A stretch of 64,000 bases of DNA from Microbacterium maritypicum (GCF_008868125.1 NZ_WAAQ01000001.1:1364001-1428000), one strand, 5' to 3'; positions 1 through 9,094 are shown, counted from the first letter of the stretch. The notes: a model not told the origin generated them from the letters alone. Translations and numbers: made by a program.

Positions 1-899
1 CTCAGCCCTCCCGCGCGGGCGAGAAGCGTGGCGGCCACGATCGTCGAGGCGCGAGTGGCCCCGTCGAGCATCTTCAGCGCCACGGTCGTTCCATTGGGGG
101 CGACCATCACCATGACGCCCTCGGCGCCGTACTTGGTGAACACGCCGAGCGTCTCCGTCGCGATGGTGTCGGGGCGGCCGGGGCCCTCGATCGTCCAGGG
201 GTTCTCGCGCACCGCGCGGACGAGGGAGCCGGCCACCCGGTGAAGAGCGAAGGGCGAACGATCCGAAGCGGTGCCGATGCGGTGGATCGCGCGCGCCAGA
301 CCGGTCAGCGTCATGGCGTGGACCGGCGCACCGCACCCGTCGATCGCGGTGTGCGCGATCTTCTCGCCCGTGAGGCGCTCGATGACGTCGCGGATGTGCT
401 GCTGCAGAGGATGAGCGGGATCGAGGTAGCCTGCGGTCGGCCAGCCCGTCGCCACACAGGCGCGCAGCATCGCGGCATGCTTACCGGAGCAGTTCATGCG
501 CACCCGCGTCGGCACACCGTGTTCACGAACGAGCTCATCGCGTGTCGCCGAGTCACTCGGCCAGGCGGCGGGACAGCCCAGGGCGTCCTCCGTGAGACCA
601 CCCTCGGTGAGGATGTCGCGTACCACCGAGGCGTGACGGTCGGTGCCGATGTGGCTCGCCGTCGAGATCGCCAGCTGCTCGCCCTCGAGCACCGCGCCTG
701 CAGTGATGCACGCGATGGCCTGCAGGGGCTTGAGGCTGGAGCGCGGCAGGATCAGCGCATCGGCATTGCCGTGACGGGCGACGACGTCGCCGTCGGGCGA
801 GAGCACGACGGCCGCACCGGCGTGGCGGGATTCGACGAATCCGCTCCTCTCGACGACGGCGAGTTCCACGGAATCCTGAACGGTGAGAGTCTCCAGCAC
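1..899 (-). CDS. L-asparaginase II family protein (3' end outside window)
   Basis: Amidohydrolase of the asparaginase II family (Pfam Asparaginase_II, ReAV-like), hydrolysing L-asparagine to aspartate and ammonia; probably cytoplasmic because no signal peptide is seen. The 299 visible residues include RSSLK (Ser54-x-x-Lys57) and NCSGKH (Cys137, Lys140), matching the Ser-Lys and Cys-Lys pairs of the Rhizobium enzyme. The GTG start at 899 is forced by an in-frame TGA two codons upstream. A TAGAGT hexamer (906-911, minus) ends 6 nt before it, so the mRNA is probably leaderless. Divergent from the OsmC gene. Family is certain; substrate is by homology. Confidence 0.9.
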   Translation of the reverse strand, partial: MLETLTVQDSVELAVVERSGFVESRHAGAAVVLSPDGDVVARHGNADALILPRSSLKPLQAIACITAGAVLEGEQLAISTASHIGTDRHASVVRDILTEGGLTEDALGCPAAWPSDSATRDELVREHGVPTRVRMNCSGKHAAMLRACVATGWPTAGYLDPAHPLQQHIRDVIERLTGEKIAHTAIDGCGAPVHAMTLTGLARAIHRIGTASDRSPFALHRVAGSLVRAVRENPWTIEGPGRPDTIATETLGVFTKYGAEGVMVMVAPNGTTVALKMLDGATRASTIVAATLLARAGGL

Positions 900-966
900 C
901 CGTCAACTCTAGCCCGGGGTGTGCGGCGTCTCGCGTCGTGTCGGAGGAGCCTGACAGACTGATCCC

Positions 967-1461
967 ATGGCAGAGACGACCTCGCGCACTCTCGGCGAAC
1001 ACCACTATGCGCTCACCGCGACGTGGACCGGCAATACCGGCACCGGAACCACCGGCTACCGTGACTACCGCCGAGACGTGACGATCGAGGTCGGCGGAAA
1101 GCCCGATCTGCTCGCCTCAGCGGACAAGCCCTTTCGCGGTGACCCCTCACGATGGAATCCGGAAGACCTTCTGCTGGCATCCCTCTCCGAGTGTCACCTG
1201 CTGTCGTACCTGCACGCGTGTGTCACTGCCGGCGTCGTCGTGGTGTCCTACCGTGACCGCGCGAGCGGAGTGATGCGCGAAGACGGCGCAGGCGGCGGCG
1301 CGTTCGTGGAGGTGCTGCTGCGCCCAGAGGTCGTCGTCGCCGAGGCTTCGATGATCGAGGCCGCCGAGCGCGCGCACGCCCAGGCGAACGAGTGGTGTTT
1401 CATCGCGAATTCGATGAACTTCCCGGTGCGTCACCAGGCGACGGTCAGCGCTCTCGCCTGA
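967..1461 (+). CDS. OsmC family protein
   Basis: Thiol-dependent peroxidase-like protein of the OsmC/Ohr superfamily, expected to reduce organic peroxides or handle reactive sulfur in the cytoplasm. The 164 residues span a single OsmC domain. SECHLLSYLH carries Cys76, and NEWCFIANSMNFPV carries Cys144 in the helix where the second redox cysteine usually lies; Cys85 is extra. CAGACT (955-960) ends 6 nt before the ATG. The stop codon lies inside a 22-bp repeat (1450-1471, 1486-1507). The exact substrate (peroxide versus persulfide) cannot be read from the sequence. Confidence 0.88.
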   Translation: MAETTSRTLGEHHYALTATWTGNTGTGTTGYRDYRRDVTIEVGGKPDLLASADKPFRGDPSRWNPEDLLLASLSECHLLSYLHACVTAGVVVVSYRDRASGVMREDGAGGGAFVEVLLRPEVVVAEASMIEAAERAHAQANEWCFIANSMNFPVRHQATVSALA

Positions 1462-1507
1462 CCACGCGCTCGCACCTGGCCACGGGCTCTCGCCTGACCA
1501 CGCGCTC
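1450..1507. repeat. 22-bp direct repeat, 36-bp period
   Basis: Two identical 22-bp copies (1450-1471 and 1486-1507) lie between the OsmC and acyltransferase stop codons. The first copy includes the OsmC stop, so the repeat unit carries a second in-frame-looking GCC-TGA. It looks like a local 36-bp duplication of the gene end. Confidence 0.8.
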
Positions 1508-1515
1508 TCGCCGCG

Positions 1516-2313
1516 TCAGCGACGTTCGTGCGGCAGAGCCTGCTTGATCTTCTCGATCGTGCCCTGCGCAGGTGCCTCGTTGTACGCGCCCGCGAGCTCC
1601 TGGCCGGAGAGCCCGTGGATCGCGGCCATGATCTGATCCGTTGCGAGTCGACGCGCCCGTCCGCTGGTCGCCGGGCCGTGCGGGGAAAGGTCGAGCGGTT
1701 CGCCGAAGCGCACCGTGATGCGCTCCTTGAGCGTGGGCATCTTCGCCCCCACCGGCATCACCTTGTCGGTGCCGATCAGACCGACCGGGACCACGGGTGC
1801 GCCGGTCTGGAGCGCGAGGAACGCGACGCCCGTGCGGCCCTTGTACAGCCGGCCGTCGGTGGAGCGGGTGCCCTCCGGGTACAGCGCTACGGCGAGTCCC
1901 TCGTCGAGGAGCTGGCGTTGCAGGTCGAGGGCATCCAGGGCGGCCTGTCCGGCGCCGCGGCGCACCGGAATCGCACCGATCGACTCGAAGAACGTCTTGC
2001 TCATCCAGCCCTTGAAGCCGGTGCCCTCGAAGTACGTCGACTTCGCCAGGAAGTGCACCGGACGGGGTGCGGCGACCGGGATCGCGATCGAGTCGATGAA
2101 GGACAGGTGATTGCTCGCGAAGATGACGGGACCGCTCAGGGGGACGTTCTCGCGCCCTTCGATCCGGGGGCGGTACACCAGTCGAGCGAGAGGGGTGATG
2201 AGGCTGCGGCCGAGCGTGTAGGCGAACCCGGCGTGACGCGGCTTCGTCGTCTCCTCTGACGAGGCTTCCTCCGGTGACGAGGATTCGGGCTCGACGGACT
2301 GCTCAGAGGTCAT
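1516..2313 (-). CDS. 1-acyl-sn-glycerol-3-phosphate acyltransferase (PlsC family)
   Basis: Membrane-associated acyltransferase that transfers an acyl chain to lysophosphatidic acid in phospholipid synthesis, or a related lyso-lipid acylation. The 265 residues contain the catalytic HX4D motif (His69 to Asp74 in NHLSFID), the glycerophosphate-binding PEGTR (146-150) and the downstream GRTGVAFLAL/VVPVGL blocks in the family order. The first 25 residues are Ser/Glu-rich and probably disordered. TAATCT (2320-2325, minus) ends 6 nt before the ATG. Stand-alone gene, so the acyl acceptor is inferred. Confidence 0.88.
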   Translation of the reverse strand: MTSEQSVEPESSSPEEASSEETTKPRHAGFAYTLGRSLITPLARLVYRPRIEGRENVPLSGPVIFASNHLSFIDSIAIPVAAPRPVHFLAKSTYFEGTGFKGWMSKTFFESIGAIPVRRGAGQAALDALDLQRQLLDEGLAVALYPEGTRSTDGRLYKGRTGVAFLALQTGAPVVPVGLIGTDKVMPVGAKMPTLKERITVRFGEPLDLSPHGPATSGRARRLATDQIMAAIHGLSGQELAGAYNEAPAQGTIEKIKQALPHERR

Positions 2314-2436
2314 CAGAGCAGATTACTCCCGGATCCATGCCAGCGTGGGAATGAAGACTTGCGCCGCGCCTCCCAGCGCGAGCAAAGGGGTATGAGGCAG
2401 GATGGAGTTTCCTGTCCGCGATCCCGAGGTCTCACT

Positions 2437-3399
2437 GTGCGCAAGCGTCCGCTCATCGTTCTGTCCACCGTCGCCGCGGCGACCCTTCTGCTGGCGGGCT
2501 GTGCCGGTGGCGCTGCGCCGGAGAGCTCCGGCACGCCTTCGCCGACCGCGTCCAGCGGATGTCTGCTGAACGCGCAGCCCGGCGCGACGTCCGACGCGGT
2601 CGTCGTCGACGGCGAAGGCCTCGACGCGAAGGTCACCGTCCCCGTGGACGCGCCGTTCGCCGACGTGGAGCGCACGATCATCTCCAAGGGCGACGGCGAC
2701 GAGGTCGTCGCGAACGACCTCGTGGGCGTGAAGTTCCAGATCATCGAAGCCGCGACGGGTGAGATCGTCGACTCCTCGGCTCGCAGCGACGGAGGGGAAG
2801 CCTCCGTCCTCCTCGACCAGAACAACGCTTCGCTGTTCATCGCAGCACTCGAGTGCCAGCCCCTCGGCACCCAGGTGGTCCTGGCGCTTCCCGGCAAGGT
2901 CTTCGGCGACGGCGGCACAGCCAAGGTCGTCTATGCCGAAGCGGTCGAGCAGCTCCCGGAGGTCGCGACGGGAACGCCGGTCGACCCGACCCCGGGCATG
3001 CCGACCGTCAAGCTCGACGACAAGGGCGCCCCGACCGTGACGATCCCGGACGGCGAGGCGCCGACCGAGACCAAGGTCGCCGTCCTCAAGCAGGGTGACG
3101 GCGCGACGGTCGCCTCGGGCGATCTCGTCGTCGTGCAGTACCTGGGCGTCAAGTGGTCCGACGGCACGGAGTTCGACTCCAGCTGGAGCCGTGACGCCGC
3201 CCCGGCGCAGTTCCAGACCACTGGTGTCGTCGCAGGCTTCCAGAAGGCTCTCGAGGGCCAGCAGGTCGGCTCTCAGGTCATCGTCGTGATGCCGCCGTCG
3301 GACGGTTACGGCGCGAGCGAGGGACACGAGCTCCAGAAGGAGAGCCTCGTGTTCGTCGTCGACATCCTCGCCACGACCCCGGTCCAGCAGCAGCAGTAA
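2437..3399 (+). CDS. FKBP-type peptidyl-prolyl isomerase lipoprotein
   Basis: Extracytoplasmic lipoprotein expected to speed proline isomerisation in secreted proteins. With the GTG at 2437 the protein has 320 residues and a clean lipoprotein signal: RKR, a hydrophobic core and the lipobox LLAGC with Cys22. A longer reading from 2359 would bury this signal, so it was rejected. Residues about 70-165 look like a degenerate FKBP fold; residues about 220-318 form a canonical FKBP_C domain (VQYLGVKWSDGTEFDSSW, GYGASEGHELQKESLVFVVD). A Ser/Thr/Pro linker follows the lipid anchor. A second, cytoplasmic FKBP lies at 47178. Confidence 0.9.
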   Translation: MRKRPLIVLSTVAAATLLLAGCAGGAAPESSGTPSPTASSGCLLNAQPGATSDAVVVDGEGLDAKVTVPVDAPFADVERTIISKGDGDEVVANDLVGVKFQIIEAATGEIVDSSARSDGGEASVLLDQNNASLFIAALECQPLGTQVVLALPGKVFGDGGTAKVVYAEAVEQLPEVATGTPVDPTPGMPTVKLDDKGAPTVTIPDGEAPTETKVAVLKQGDGATVASGDLVVVQYLGVKWSDGTEFDSSWSRDAAPAQFQTTGVVAGFQKALEGQQVGSQVIVVMPPSDGYGASEGHELQKESLVFVVDILATTPVQQQQ

Positions 3400-3437
3400 C
3401 CGCGGGGGGAGCCGTGGGCGTGACCTAGGCTGGCGTT

Positions 3438-4520
3438 ATGCGTCGCGTCATCGTCCTCGGCTCCACCGGCTCCATCGGCACCCAGGCACTGGATGTGATC
3501 CGGGCCAACCCTCGTCGATTCGAGCTGGTCGGTCTCGCCGCCGGTTCGAACGCAGAGATGCTGGAGGCACAGGCCGCGCAGTTCCAGGTCGAGTCCACCG
3601 CTCTCGGAGCCGTCGAGGCCGAGCAGCTCGTCCGCGATGTCGAAGCCGACGTGGTGCTCAACGCCATCACCGGCTCGATCGGGCTCGGCTCGACCCTCGC
3701 GGCGCTGAAGGCGGGCCGCACACTCGCCCTCGCGAACAAGGAGTCCCTCATCGTGGGCGGCGACCTCGTGCTCGCCGCGGCAGCTCCCGGTCAGATCGTC
3801 CCTGTGGACTCCGAGCACTCCGCGCTCGCGCAGGCGCTGCTCGCCGGCACTCACGCAGAGGTGCGGCGGCTCGTGGTGACGGCATCCGGCGGTCCGTTCC
3901 GCGGACGCAGCCGCACGGAACTGACCCAGGTCACCCCGGCGGAGGCGCTCGCGCACCCCACGTGGGACATGGGGCGCATGGTCACGACGAACTCCGCGAC
4001 CCTGGTGAACAAGGGACTCGAGGTGATCGAGGCGCACCTGCTCTTCGACATCGCGTATGACGACATCGACGTCGTCGTGCATCCGCAATCGATCGTGCAC
4101 TCGATGGTCGAGTTCATCGACGGCTCCACGATCGCTCAGGCCTCGCCGCCCGACATGCGCCTGCCGATCTCTCTCGGTCTGGACTGGCCGCACCGTGTCG
4201 GCGGTGTCGGACGACCGCTGGACTGGTCGTCCGCCACCTCCTGGACCTTCGAGCCGCTCGATGCAGAGGCCTTCCCGTCCGTGGCGCTGGCGAAAGCCGT
4301 CGGACGCGCGGGCGGTACGTTCCCCGCCGTATACAACGCGGCCAACGAGCAGGCCGTCGACGCGTTCCATGAGGGACGGCTCTCGTTCCTCGGCATCGTC
4401 GACACGATCGCCCGTGTCATCGACGCGCATGATGCGCCGGACGCGCTCACGGTCGAAACTCTTGCCGCGGCCGAATCCTGGGCGCGTGCGACCGCCGACC
4501 GCATGATCGCGGCCGTCTGA
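3438..4520 (+). CDS. dxr: 1-deoxy-D-xylulose 5-phosphate reductoisomerase
   Basis: Second enzyme of the MEP isoprenoid pathway: NADPH-dependent conversion of DXP to 2-C-methyl-D-erythritol 4-phosphate in the cytoplasm. The 360 residues carry the N-terminal NADPH-binding GSTGSIG (residues about 8-14), [11 protein letters not shown], the metal- and substrate-binding PVDSEHSA and the TASGGPFRG loop, all in normal order. TAGGCT (3426-3431) ends exactly 6 nt before the ATG, so the transcript is probably leaderless. A palindromic terminator follows at 4527-4552. ispG, another MEP gene, is 10 kb downstream; the site-2 protease often next to dxr is at 7712. Confidence 0.97.
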   Translation: MRRVIVLGSTGSIGTQALDVIRANPRRFELVGLAAGSNAEMLEAQAAQFQVESTALGAVEAEQLVRDVEADVVLNAITGSIGLGSTLAALKAGRTLALANKESLIVGGDLVLAAAAPGQIVPVDSEHSALAQALLAGTHAEVRRLVVTASGGPFRGRSRTELTQVTPAEALAHPTWDMGRMVTTNSATLVNKGLEVIEAHLLFDIAYDDIDVVVHPQSIVHSMVEFIDGSTIAQASPPDMRLPISLGLDWPHRVGGVGRPLDWSSATSWTFEPLDAEAFPSVALAKAVGRAGGTFPAVYNAANEQAVDAFHEGRLSFLGIVDTIARVIDAHDAPDALTVETLAAAESWARATADRMIAAV

Positions 4521-4526
4521 GGAGTC

Positions 4527-4552
4527 CGCCAGGGCGCTTCACCGCCCTGGCG
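4527..4552. terminator. bidirectional hairpin between dxr and the MurE-like gene
   Basis: Perfect 10-bp arms CGCCAGGGCG / CGCCCTGGCG with a 6-nt loop, placed between two convergent genes. There is no long U-run, so termination efficiency is uncertain. Confidence 0.7.
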
Positions 4553-4558
4553 TTCGGA

Positions 4559-6181
4559 TCAGTCCTCGTCGGGGTAGGGCACCGGCCAGCGCGAGTCGGG
4601 CACCGGCCAGCCGGCGGCGCGCAGTGCCCGGCGGGCGAGCTCGCGTGCCGAGTAGGGCGTGCGGACCCCGCGGATGTCCCGGTAGTCCTGATGCCCGGGG
4701 CCTGCCCAGAGGATCGCATCGCCGTCGCCCACGAGTCCGACCGCGGTGACGATCGCGTTCTCGGGCGGCGAGGCCTCGTGGATCTCGGCATCCGGTCGTG
4801 CCTTGCGGGCGCCTTCGATGAGAGTCGCCCGGATGGAGGCAGGGTCCTCGAAGCGCGGGTGGTGGTCGGTGACCACGAGGATGTCGCTGCCTTCGACAGC
4901 GGTGCGCGCCATGTCGAAGCGTTTGCTCGCATCGCGGTCGCCATCGGCACCGAACAGCATCAGCACCTTGCCCGGGGTCACTCGGCGGACGGCGGCGAGC
5001 GTCTTCTCGAACGCGTCGGGGGAGTGACCGAAATCGACGAACACGGCGGGGCCGGTCGCTCCGGAGACCAGTTGGGTGCGACCGGGGAGATAGGCGCGGA
5101 TACCGCCGTCGCGGGTGAGCGCCTCGACGATGCGATCCCAGGCGTAGCCGCCTTCGAGCAGCATCACGATCGCCAGGGCCGCGTTGGCGGCCATGTGCGG
5201 CCCGATCACCGGGACCGTGGTCGTGAGGGAACCGGCGGGGCCGGTCATCGTGAACGTGGTGCCGGCTGCCCGCTCCTCGTCGATGACGACGACCCAGTCC
5301 GCGGCGGTCGCGGCCTCGGGGTCTGCGGCGATGGACGGAGTGCCCACCGTGACGACAGGGATCTCGGCACGGTCGACGACGATCGCCCCCGAGGGGGAGT
5401 CGAGGCAGATGACGCCGCGCTCGGCACGATCGGGGCGGAACAGCGGCAGCTTCGCCTCGAAGTACTCGTCCATGTCGGCGTAGTCGTCGAGGTGGTCGTG
5501 GCTCAGGTTGGTGAAGCCGGCGACGTCGAACCGGATGCCGTCGACGCGGTGACGGGAGAGCGCCTGCGCGCTGACCTCGACGGCGACGGCTTCGACCGCA
5601 CGTTCGCGCATGAGTGCCAGCAGTGCGTGCATCTCGGAGGCTTCGGGGGTGGTCAGCCTCGAGACGATGACCTCGCCGGCGATATGACGTTCGGCGGTGG
5701 AGGAGAGTCCGGTGACGACGCCGATCTGATCCAGGATGCCTTCGAGCAGGTGGGAGACGCTGGTCTTGCCGTTGGTTCCGGTCGTCGCGAACAGCAACGG
5801 GAGCGGGTCGCCTGCTCCGGTGCCGTAGACCCACGCGCTGAGGTCGCCGAGCACAGCGCGAGGGTCATCGACCACGAGGATCGGGAGTCCCGCCGCTTCT
5901 GCGATCTCCGCGCCGGCCTCGTCCGTGATGACGGCGACGGCGCCCTTCTCGGCGGCGGTGACGGCGAAGTCCGCACCGTGCCGATTGACGCCCTGGATCG
6001 CGACGAACGCCTCGCCGGGGCGGAGATCCGCCGTCGCGAGGGTGATGCCGGTGAGGGCGATCCCGTCGACGTCACCGCGAACGGTGCGGGCGAAACGGGA
6101 AGCGAGTTCGGACAGCTCACGCCGGGGCGGGTTCGCGGGGCGGAGCACGGGAGGCAAGCTCGGTTGTTGTTCAATCGACAT
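4559..6181 (-). CDS. MurE-type Mur ligase (divergent paralogue)
   Basis: ATP-dependent ligase of the MurE family (540 residues), expected to add an amino acid to UDP-MurNAc-dipeptide or a similar acceptor. The P-loop GTNGKT (135-140), FTNLSHDHLDDY (223-234) and the C-terminal domain are present. Several MurE signature residues differ: EVSSHAL is EVSAQAL, the VPGRME block is LPGRTQ, and the substrate-selecting DNPR is DHHPR (439-443). It lies outside any division/cell-wall cluster. It could be a second MurE with different third-position specificity, as in B-type peptidoglycan, or a ligase for another acceptor. The start at 6181 has no clear Shine-Dalgarno. Confidence 0.8.
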   Translation of the reverse strand: MSIEQQPSLPPVLRPANPPRRELSELASRFARTVRGDVDGIALTGITLATADLRPGEAFVAIQGVNRHGADFAVTAAEKGAVAVITDEAGAEIAEAAGLPILVVDDPRAVLGDLSAWVYGTGAGDPLPLLFATTGTNGKTSVSHLLEGILDQIGVVTGLSSTAERHIAGEVIVSRLTTPEASEMHALLALMRERAVEAVAVEVSAQALSRHRVDGIRFDVAGFTNLSHDHLDDYADMDEYFEAKLPLFRPDRAERGVICLDSPSGAIVVDRAEIPVVTVGTPSIAADPEAATAADWVVVIDEERAAGTTFTMTGPAGSLTTTVPVIGPHMAANAALAIVMLLEGGYAWDRIVEALTRDGGIRAYLPGRTQLVSGATGPAVFVDFGHSPDAFEKTLAAVRRVTPGKVLMLFGADGDRDASKRFDMARTAVEGSDILVVTDHHPRFEDPASIRATLIEGARKARPDAEIHEASPPENAIVTAVGLVGDGDAILWAGPGHQDYRDIRGVRTPYSARELARRALRAAGWPVPDSRWPVPYPDED

Positions 6182-6223
6182 GGCGGATCCATGATCTCAC
6201 GACCGCGGTGGGAACCACTCGCG

Positions 6224-6268
6224 GCACGGCCCCTCGCGCTCCGGAGAGCGCAGCGCGAGGGGCCGTGC
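6224..6268 (-). terminator. strong hairpin after the ycnI-like gene
   Basis: Perfect 17-bp arms (6224-6240 and 6252-6268) with an 11-nt loop directly after the ycnI-like stop codon at 6275. It separates that unit from the same-strand MurE-like gene. Confidence 0.8.
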
Positions 6269-6274
6269 AGGCCG

Positions 6275-6958
6275 TCAGGCGCGGCGTCGGTAGGCGAGGA
6301 TCGCGACCACGAGGGCGGCGAAGCCGGCGACGAGACCGCCGGCGCCGAGAGCCACCCCCAGGGGGTCGGAGACCGCGGACGTGGCGGTGGCCTCGTCGCC
6401 CTTGTCGGCATCTTCGGTCTCGGCGTGCTCGCCGTGCCCGCCGGCGGCGGCCGCGGTGACGGAGACGACCGGGGCGGGTGCGTCGAGGCTGTGCGGGTCC
6501 TCGCCGTTCTCGGCGAGCTGCGTCCACTCGGTCGAACCCTCGACGCACTCCTGCACGACGGGGAACGCCAGCGTGTCGGGCGTGTTCTCGTCCAGGCCGA
6601 CTCCCATGCTCACCGCGCCGCGAAGGTCGGTGGGCACCGGCGCGACGGCGGTGTACGTCACGGCGCTGACGAGGCCGTCATCACCGCGTTCGACCTCGAT
6701 GTTCCAATTGCTGTCCATGGTCGGTGCCACCGAGGTGAGGCCCTCGGGCATCGTGATGCGCAGGGCGGTGGTGGGGGAGTTCTCGCAGCCGTGGGAGAAC
6801 GAGAAGGTGAGCACGCCGTGGTCTCCTGCGGCGAGCTCGTCGGGGCTGACGCCCACGTGGGCGCCGGCCATGGCGGGGACAGCGAGGGCGAGGGTGGCTC
6901 CGCCGAGGACGCCGAGGGCGGCAAGGCTGAGACGACGGGTACGGGTGTTGCGGGACAT
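6275..6958 (-). CDS. YcnI family copper-associated protein
   Basis: Exported membrane-anchored protein with a DUF1775 (YcnI) domain, a family that binds copper outside the membrane. With ATG 6958 (Shine-Dalgarno AGGAG) there are 227 residues: twin-Arg-rich N-terminus, hydrophobic signal to about residue 33, then a mature protein starting HVGVSP. The N-terminal His after cleavage (His34 here) is the known copper ligand of the family. A low-complexity acidic/His stretch (HGEHAETEDADKG) and one C-terminal transmembrane helix ending in RRR follow. The membrane protein gene just upstream is probably functionally linked; a longer start at 7252 was rejected because it hides the signal peptide. Confidence 0.9.
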   Translation of the reverse strand: MSRNTRTRRLSLAALGVLGGATLALAVPAMAGAHVGVSPDELAAGDHGVLTFSFSHGCENSPTTALRITMPEGLTSVAPTMDSNWNIEVERGDDGLVSAVTYTAVAPVPTDLRGAVSMGVGLDENTPDTLAFPVVQECVEGSTEWTQLAENGEDPHSLDAPAPVVSVTAAAAGGHGEHAETEDADKGDEATATSAVSDPLGVALGAGGLVAGFAALVVAILAYRRRA

Positions 6959-7062
6959 GAGAGATCTCCTGGTGCTCGAAGTGCGGGCGCGCCACGACGG
7001 CGCGTCTCCGCGAAAGGGGTGATGCCGCCCCGTCGGGGGTCGGCGGACTCCGGTGCGACGGA

Positions 7063-7647
7063 TCAGTCGCGGGCGAGCGCAGGAGGACCGCGTCTGGGCA
7101 CAGCGGCCGAGACGGCGGCGTCGAAGGAGACGACGGTGACCGAACGCAGTCGAGGCGGTCGGCGATGCATCGCGGGCGCCAGCGCGGATGCGCGTCGGAA
7201 GAGTGCGTCGACCCAGCGGGCGACGATGCGCACGACCGCTTCCGCACGCCACACCAGGATCGTGGTGAGCACGGCCGCGACGACGTGCGCGAACAGCATC
7301 AGTGCGCCGGGAGCCGCTGCGGGTGCCGTAGACCCGAGAAGCGCCACGTCGAGATGGTGGGAGTGTGCGCCGCCGGCGATCGGCGTCGTACCCGTCGGGG
7401 CGCCCAGCAGCTGGAACAGGACGTGGAAGGCGCCCTGCGCGAGGAAGACCGTCAGGGCTACACGGCCGCGCGACTGCCTGACGCCGACCAGCACGGCGGA
7501 CAGCGGTGTGACCAGAGTCGCGATCGCGAGGATCAGCAGCGCATGCGGAGCCGCTCCGCCGCCCAGAGTGTGGGACAGTGCGGCGAGCAACGTCGCCACC
7601 GAGGATACGGCGGCAGCGCGCACGAGTCGCAGCTGCCGGGTATTCAC
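7063..7647 (-). CDS. small multi-span membrane protein upstream of ycnI-like gene
   Basis: 194-residue integral membrane protein with four to five predicted transmembrane helices and a basic, cytoplasmic-looking C-terminal tail (residues about 145-194). I do not recognise a named domain. A short His cluster, GGAHSHHLD, sits in a loop and could bind metal. It precedes the YcnI gene on the same strand by 104 bp, an arrangement that suggests a shared role in copper handling; this is inference. TAGGCT (7654-7659, minus) ends 6 nt before the GTG start. Confidence 0.8.
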   Translation of the reverse strand: MNTRQLRLVRAAAVSSVATLLAALSHTLGGGAAPHALLILAIATLVTPLSAVLVGVRQSRGRVALTVFLAQGAFHVLFQLLGAPTGTTPIAGGAHSHHLDVALLGSTAPAAAPGALMLFAHVVAAVLTTILVWRAEAVVRIVARWVDALFRRASALAPAMHRRPPRLRSVTVVSFDAAVSAAVPRRGPPALARD

Positions 7648-7711
7648 GCTCTCAGCCTAGCTGTGCCGCGGCGCCGGGCGGATTCCTAGCTGGGGGCACT
7701 AACGTTGGCAC

Positions 7712-9025
7712 GTGGAATTCCTGCTCTATCTGGCCGGCATCCTGTTCATGCTGATCGGCCTCGGGCTGTCGATCGGCCTGCATGAGGTCGGGCATCTCGT
7801 CCCCGCGAAGCTCTTCGGCGTGCGCGTCGGTCAGTACATGATCGGCTTCGGCCCGCGGCTGTGGTCTCGGCGCATCGGCGAGACGGAGTACGGGTTCAAG
7901 CTGCTTCCGCTGGGGGGCTTCATCTCGATGTCGGGCATGTACCCGGCGTCGAAGAGCTCCGGTCCGGCCTCCGGCGTCTTCCGCTCATTGATCCAGGATG
8001 CGCGTAGCGCGAACGACGAGACCATCGCGGAGGGCGCGGAGGATCGGGTCTTCTACCGCCTGCCCGTGTGGAAGCGCGTGGTCGTGATGCTCGGCGGTCC
8101 CGCCATGAACCTCGTGCTCGCCACGGTGATCTTCACCGTGCTGCTGTCAGGGATCGGCCTGCAGCAGGGAACCACCACGATCGCATCGGTGACCGAATGC
8201 GTGGTGCCCGCGGGCTCGACGGCGACCGAGTGCACACCGGATGACCCGGCCTCACCCGCCGCGGAAGCCGGGATCAAGCCGGGAGATGTCATCGTGTCCG
8301 TCGACGGACAGCCGGTGTCGACGTTCGCCGAGGCCACCACGATCGTGCAGGCGGCACCGGGCGAGACGCTCGACATGGTGGTGCGACGTGATGGGGCGGA
8401 GAAGTCGCTGCGTCTCACGCCGATCGCGGCAGAGCGCACGATCACCGACGCCAGCGGCCAGCCGGTCCTCGACGACGCGGGAAAGCCTGTCGTCAAGGAG
8501 GTCGGCTATGTCGGGATGGGGGCGCAGATGGGCTACGTGCAGCAGCCCCTCACCGCCGGCCCCGAGATGGCCGCGGACAGCACCGCTCGGGTAGCATCCA
8601 TGATCGTCACGCTCCCTGTGCGTCTGTGGGACGTCGGCGTCTCCCTCGTCACCGGCGGAGAACGCGACCCGAATGGACCGCTGAGCGTCGTCGGGGTCGG
8701 ACGCCTTGCAGGTGAGGTCGCCGCGACCGATGCGCCCATCCTCAACAGGTTCGCCTTCCTGCTCGGTCTGCTGGGCTCGCTGAACATCGCGCTGTTCGTC
8801 TTCAACCTCATCCCGCTGCTCCCGCTCGACGGTGGTCACATCGTCGTCGCGCTGTGGGACGGTATCAAGCGCGCGTGGGCCAAGCTCTTCCGCAGGCCGC
8901 CCCCGGCGCCCGTCGATGCGACGAAGCTCGTGCCGCTGACCGTGGTCGTCGCGGTGCTTCTGATCGCGATGGGAGCGCTGCTGCTCGTCGCCGATCTGTT
9001 CAACCCGGTGAATCTTCTCGGCTGA
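7712..9025 (+). CDS. site-2 intramembrane metalloprotease (RseP/Rip family, M50)
   Basis: Zinc protease that cleaves membrane-embedded anti-sigma factors or other single-span proteins (Rip1 in mycobacteria). 437 residues: HEVGH zinc motif in the first transmembrane helix (about residues 25-29), a PDZ domain around residues 175-245 (AGIKPGDVIVSVDGQPV), and the second zinc site LLPLDGGH near residue 375. TAACGT (7700-7705) ends 6 nt before the GTG start. The usual dxr-protease-ispG grouping is broken here by the MurE-like and YcnI genes on one side and a sigma factor/trp block on the other. Confidence 0.95.
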   Translation: MEFLLYLAGILFMLIGLGLSIGLHEVGHLVPAKLFGVRVGQYMIGFGPRLWSRRIGETEYGFKLLPLGGFISMSGMYPASKSSGPASGVFRSLIQDARSANDETIAEGAEDRVFYRLPVWKRVVVMLGGPAMNLVLATVIFTVLLSGIGLQQGTTTIASVTECVVPAGSTATECTPDDPASPAAEAGIKPGDVIVSVDGQPVSTFAEATTIVQAAPGETLDMVVRRDGAEKSLRLTPIAAERTITDASGQPVLDDAGKPVVKEVGYVGMGAQMGYVQQPLTAGPEMAADSTARVASMIVTLPVRLWDVGVSLVTGGERDPNGPLSVVGVGRLAGEVAATDAPILNRFAFLLGLLGSLNIALFVFNLIPLLPLDGGHIVVALWDGIKRAWAKLFRRPPPAPVDATKLVPLTVVVAVLLIAMGALLLVADLFNPVNLLG

Positions 9026-9094
9026 GGTGTCGAATTCGTCCTTGCCCGTTCGCTGAAGGGGTGAAACGGTTCTCAAGACGAAAGGACGAACCTC

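Noticed and set aside
4691..7660. Long open frame of 989 codons on the plus strand
   Set aside because: It is antisense to the MurE-like, YcnI and membrane protein genes, with Asp/Gly/Arg-rich composition typical of high-GC shadow frames.
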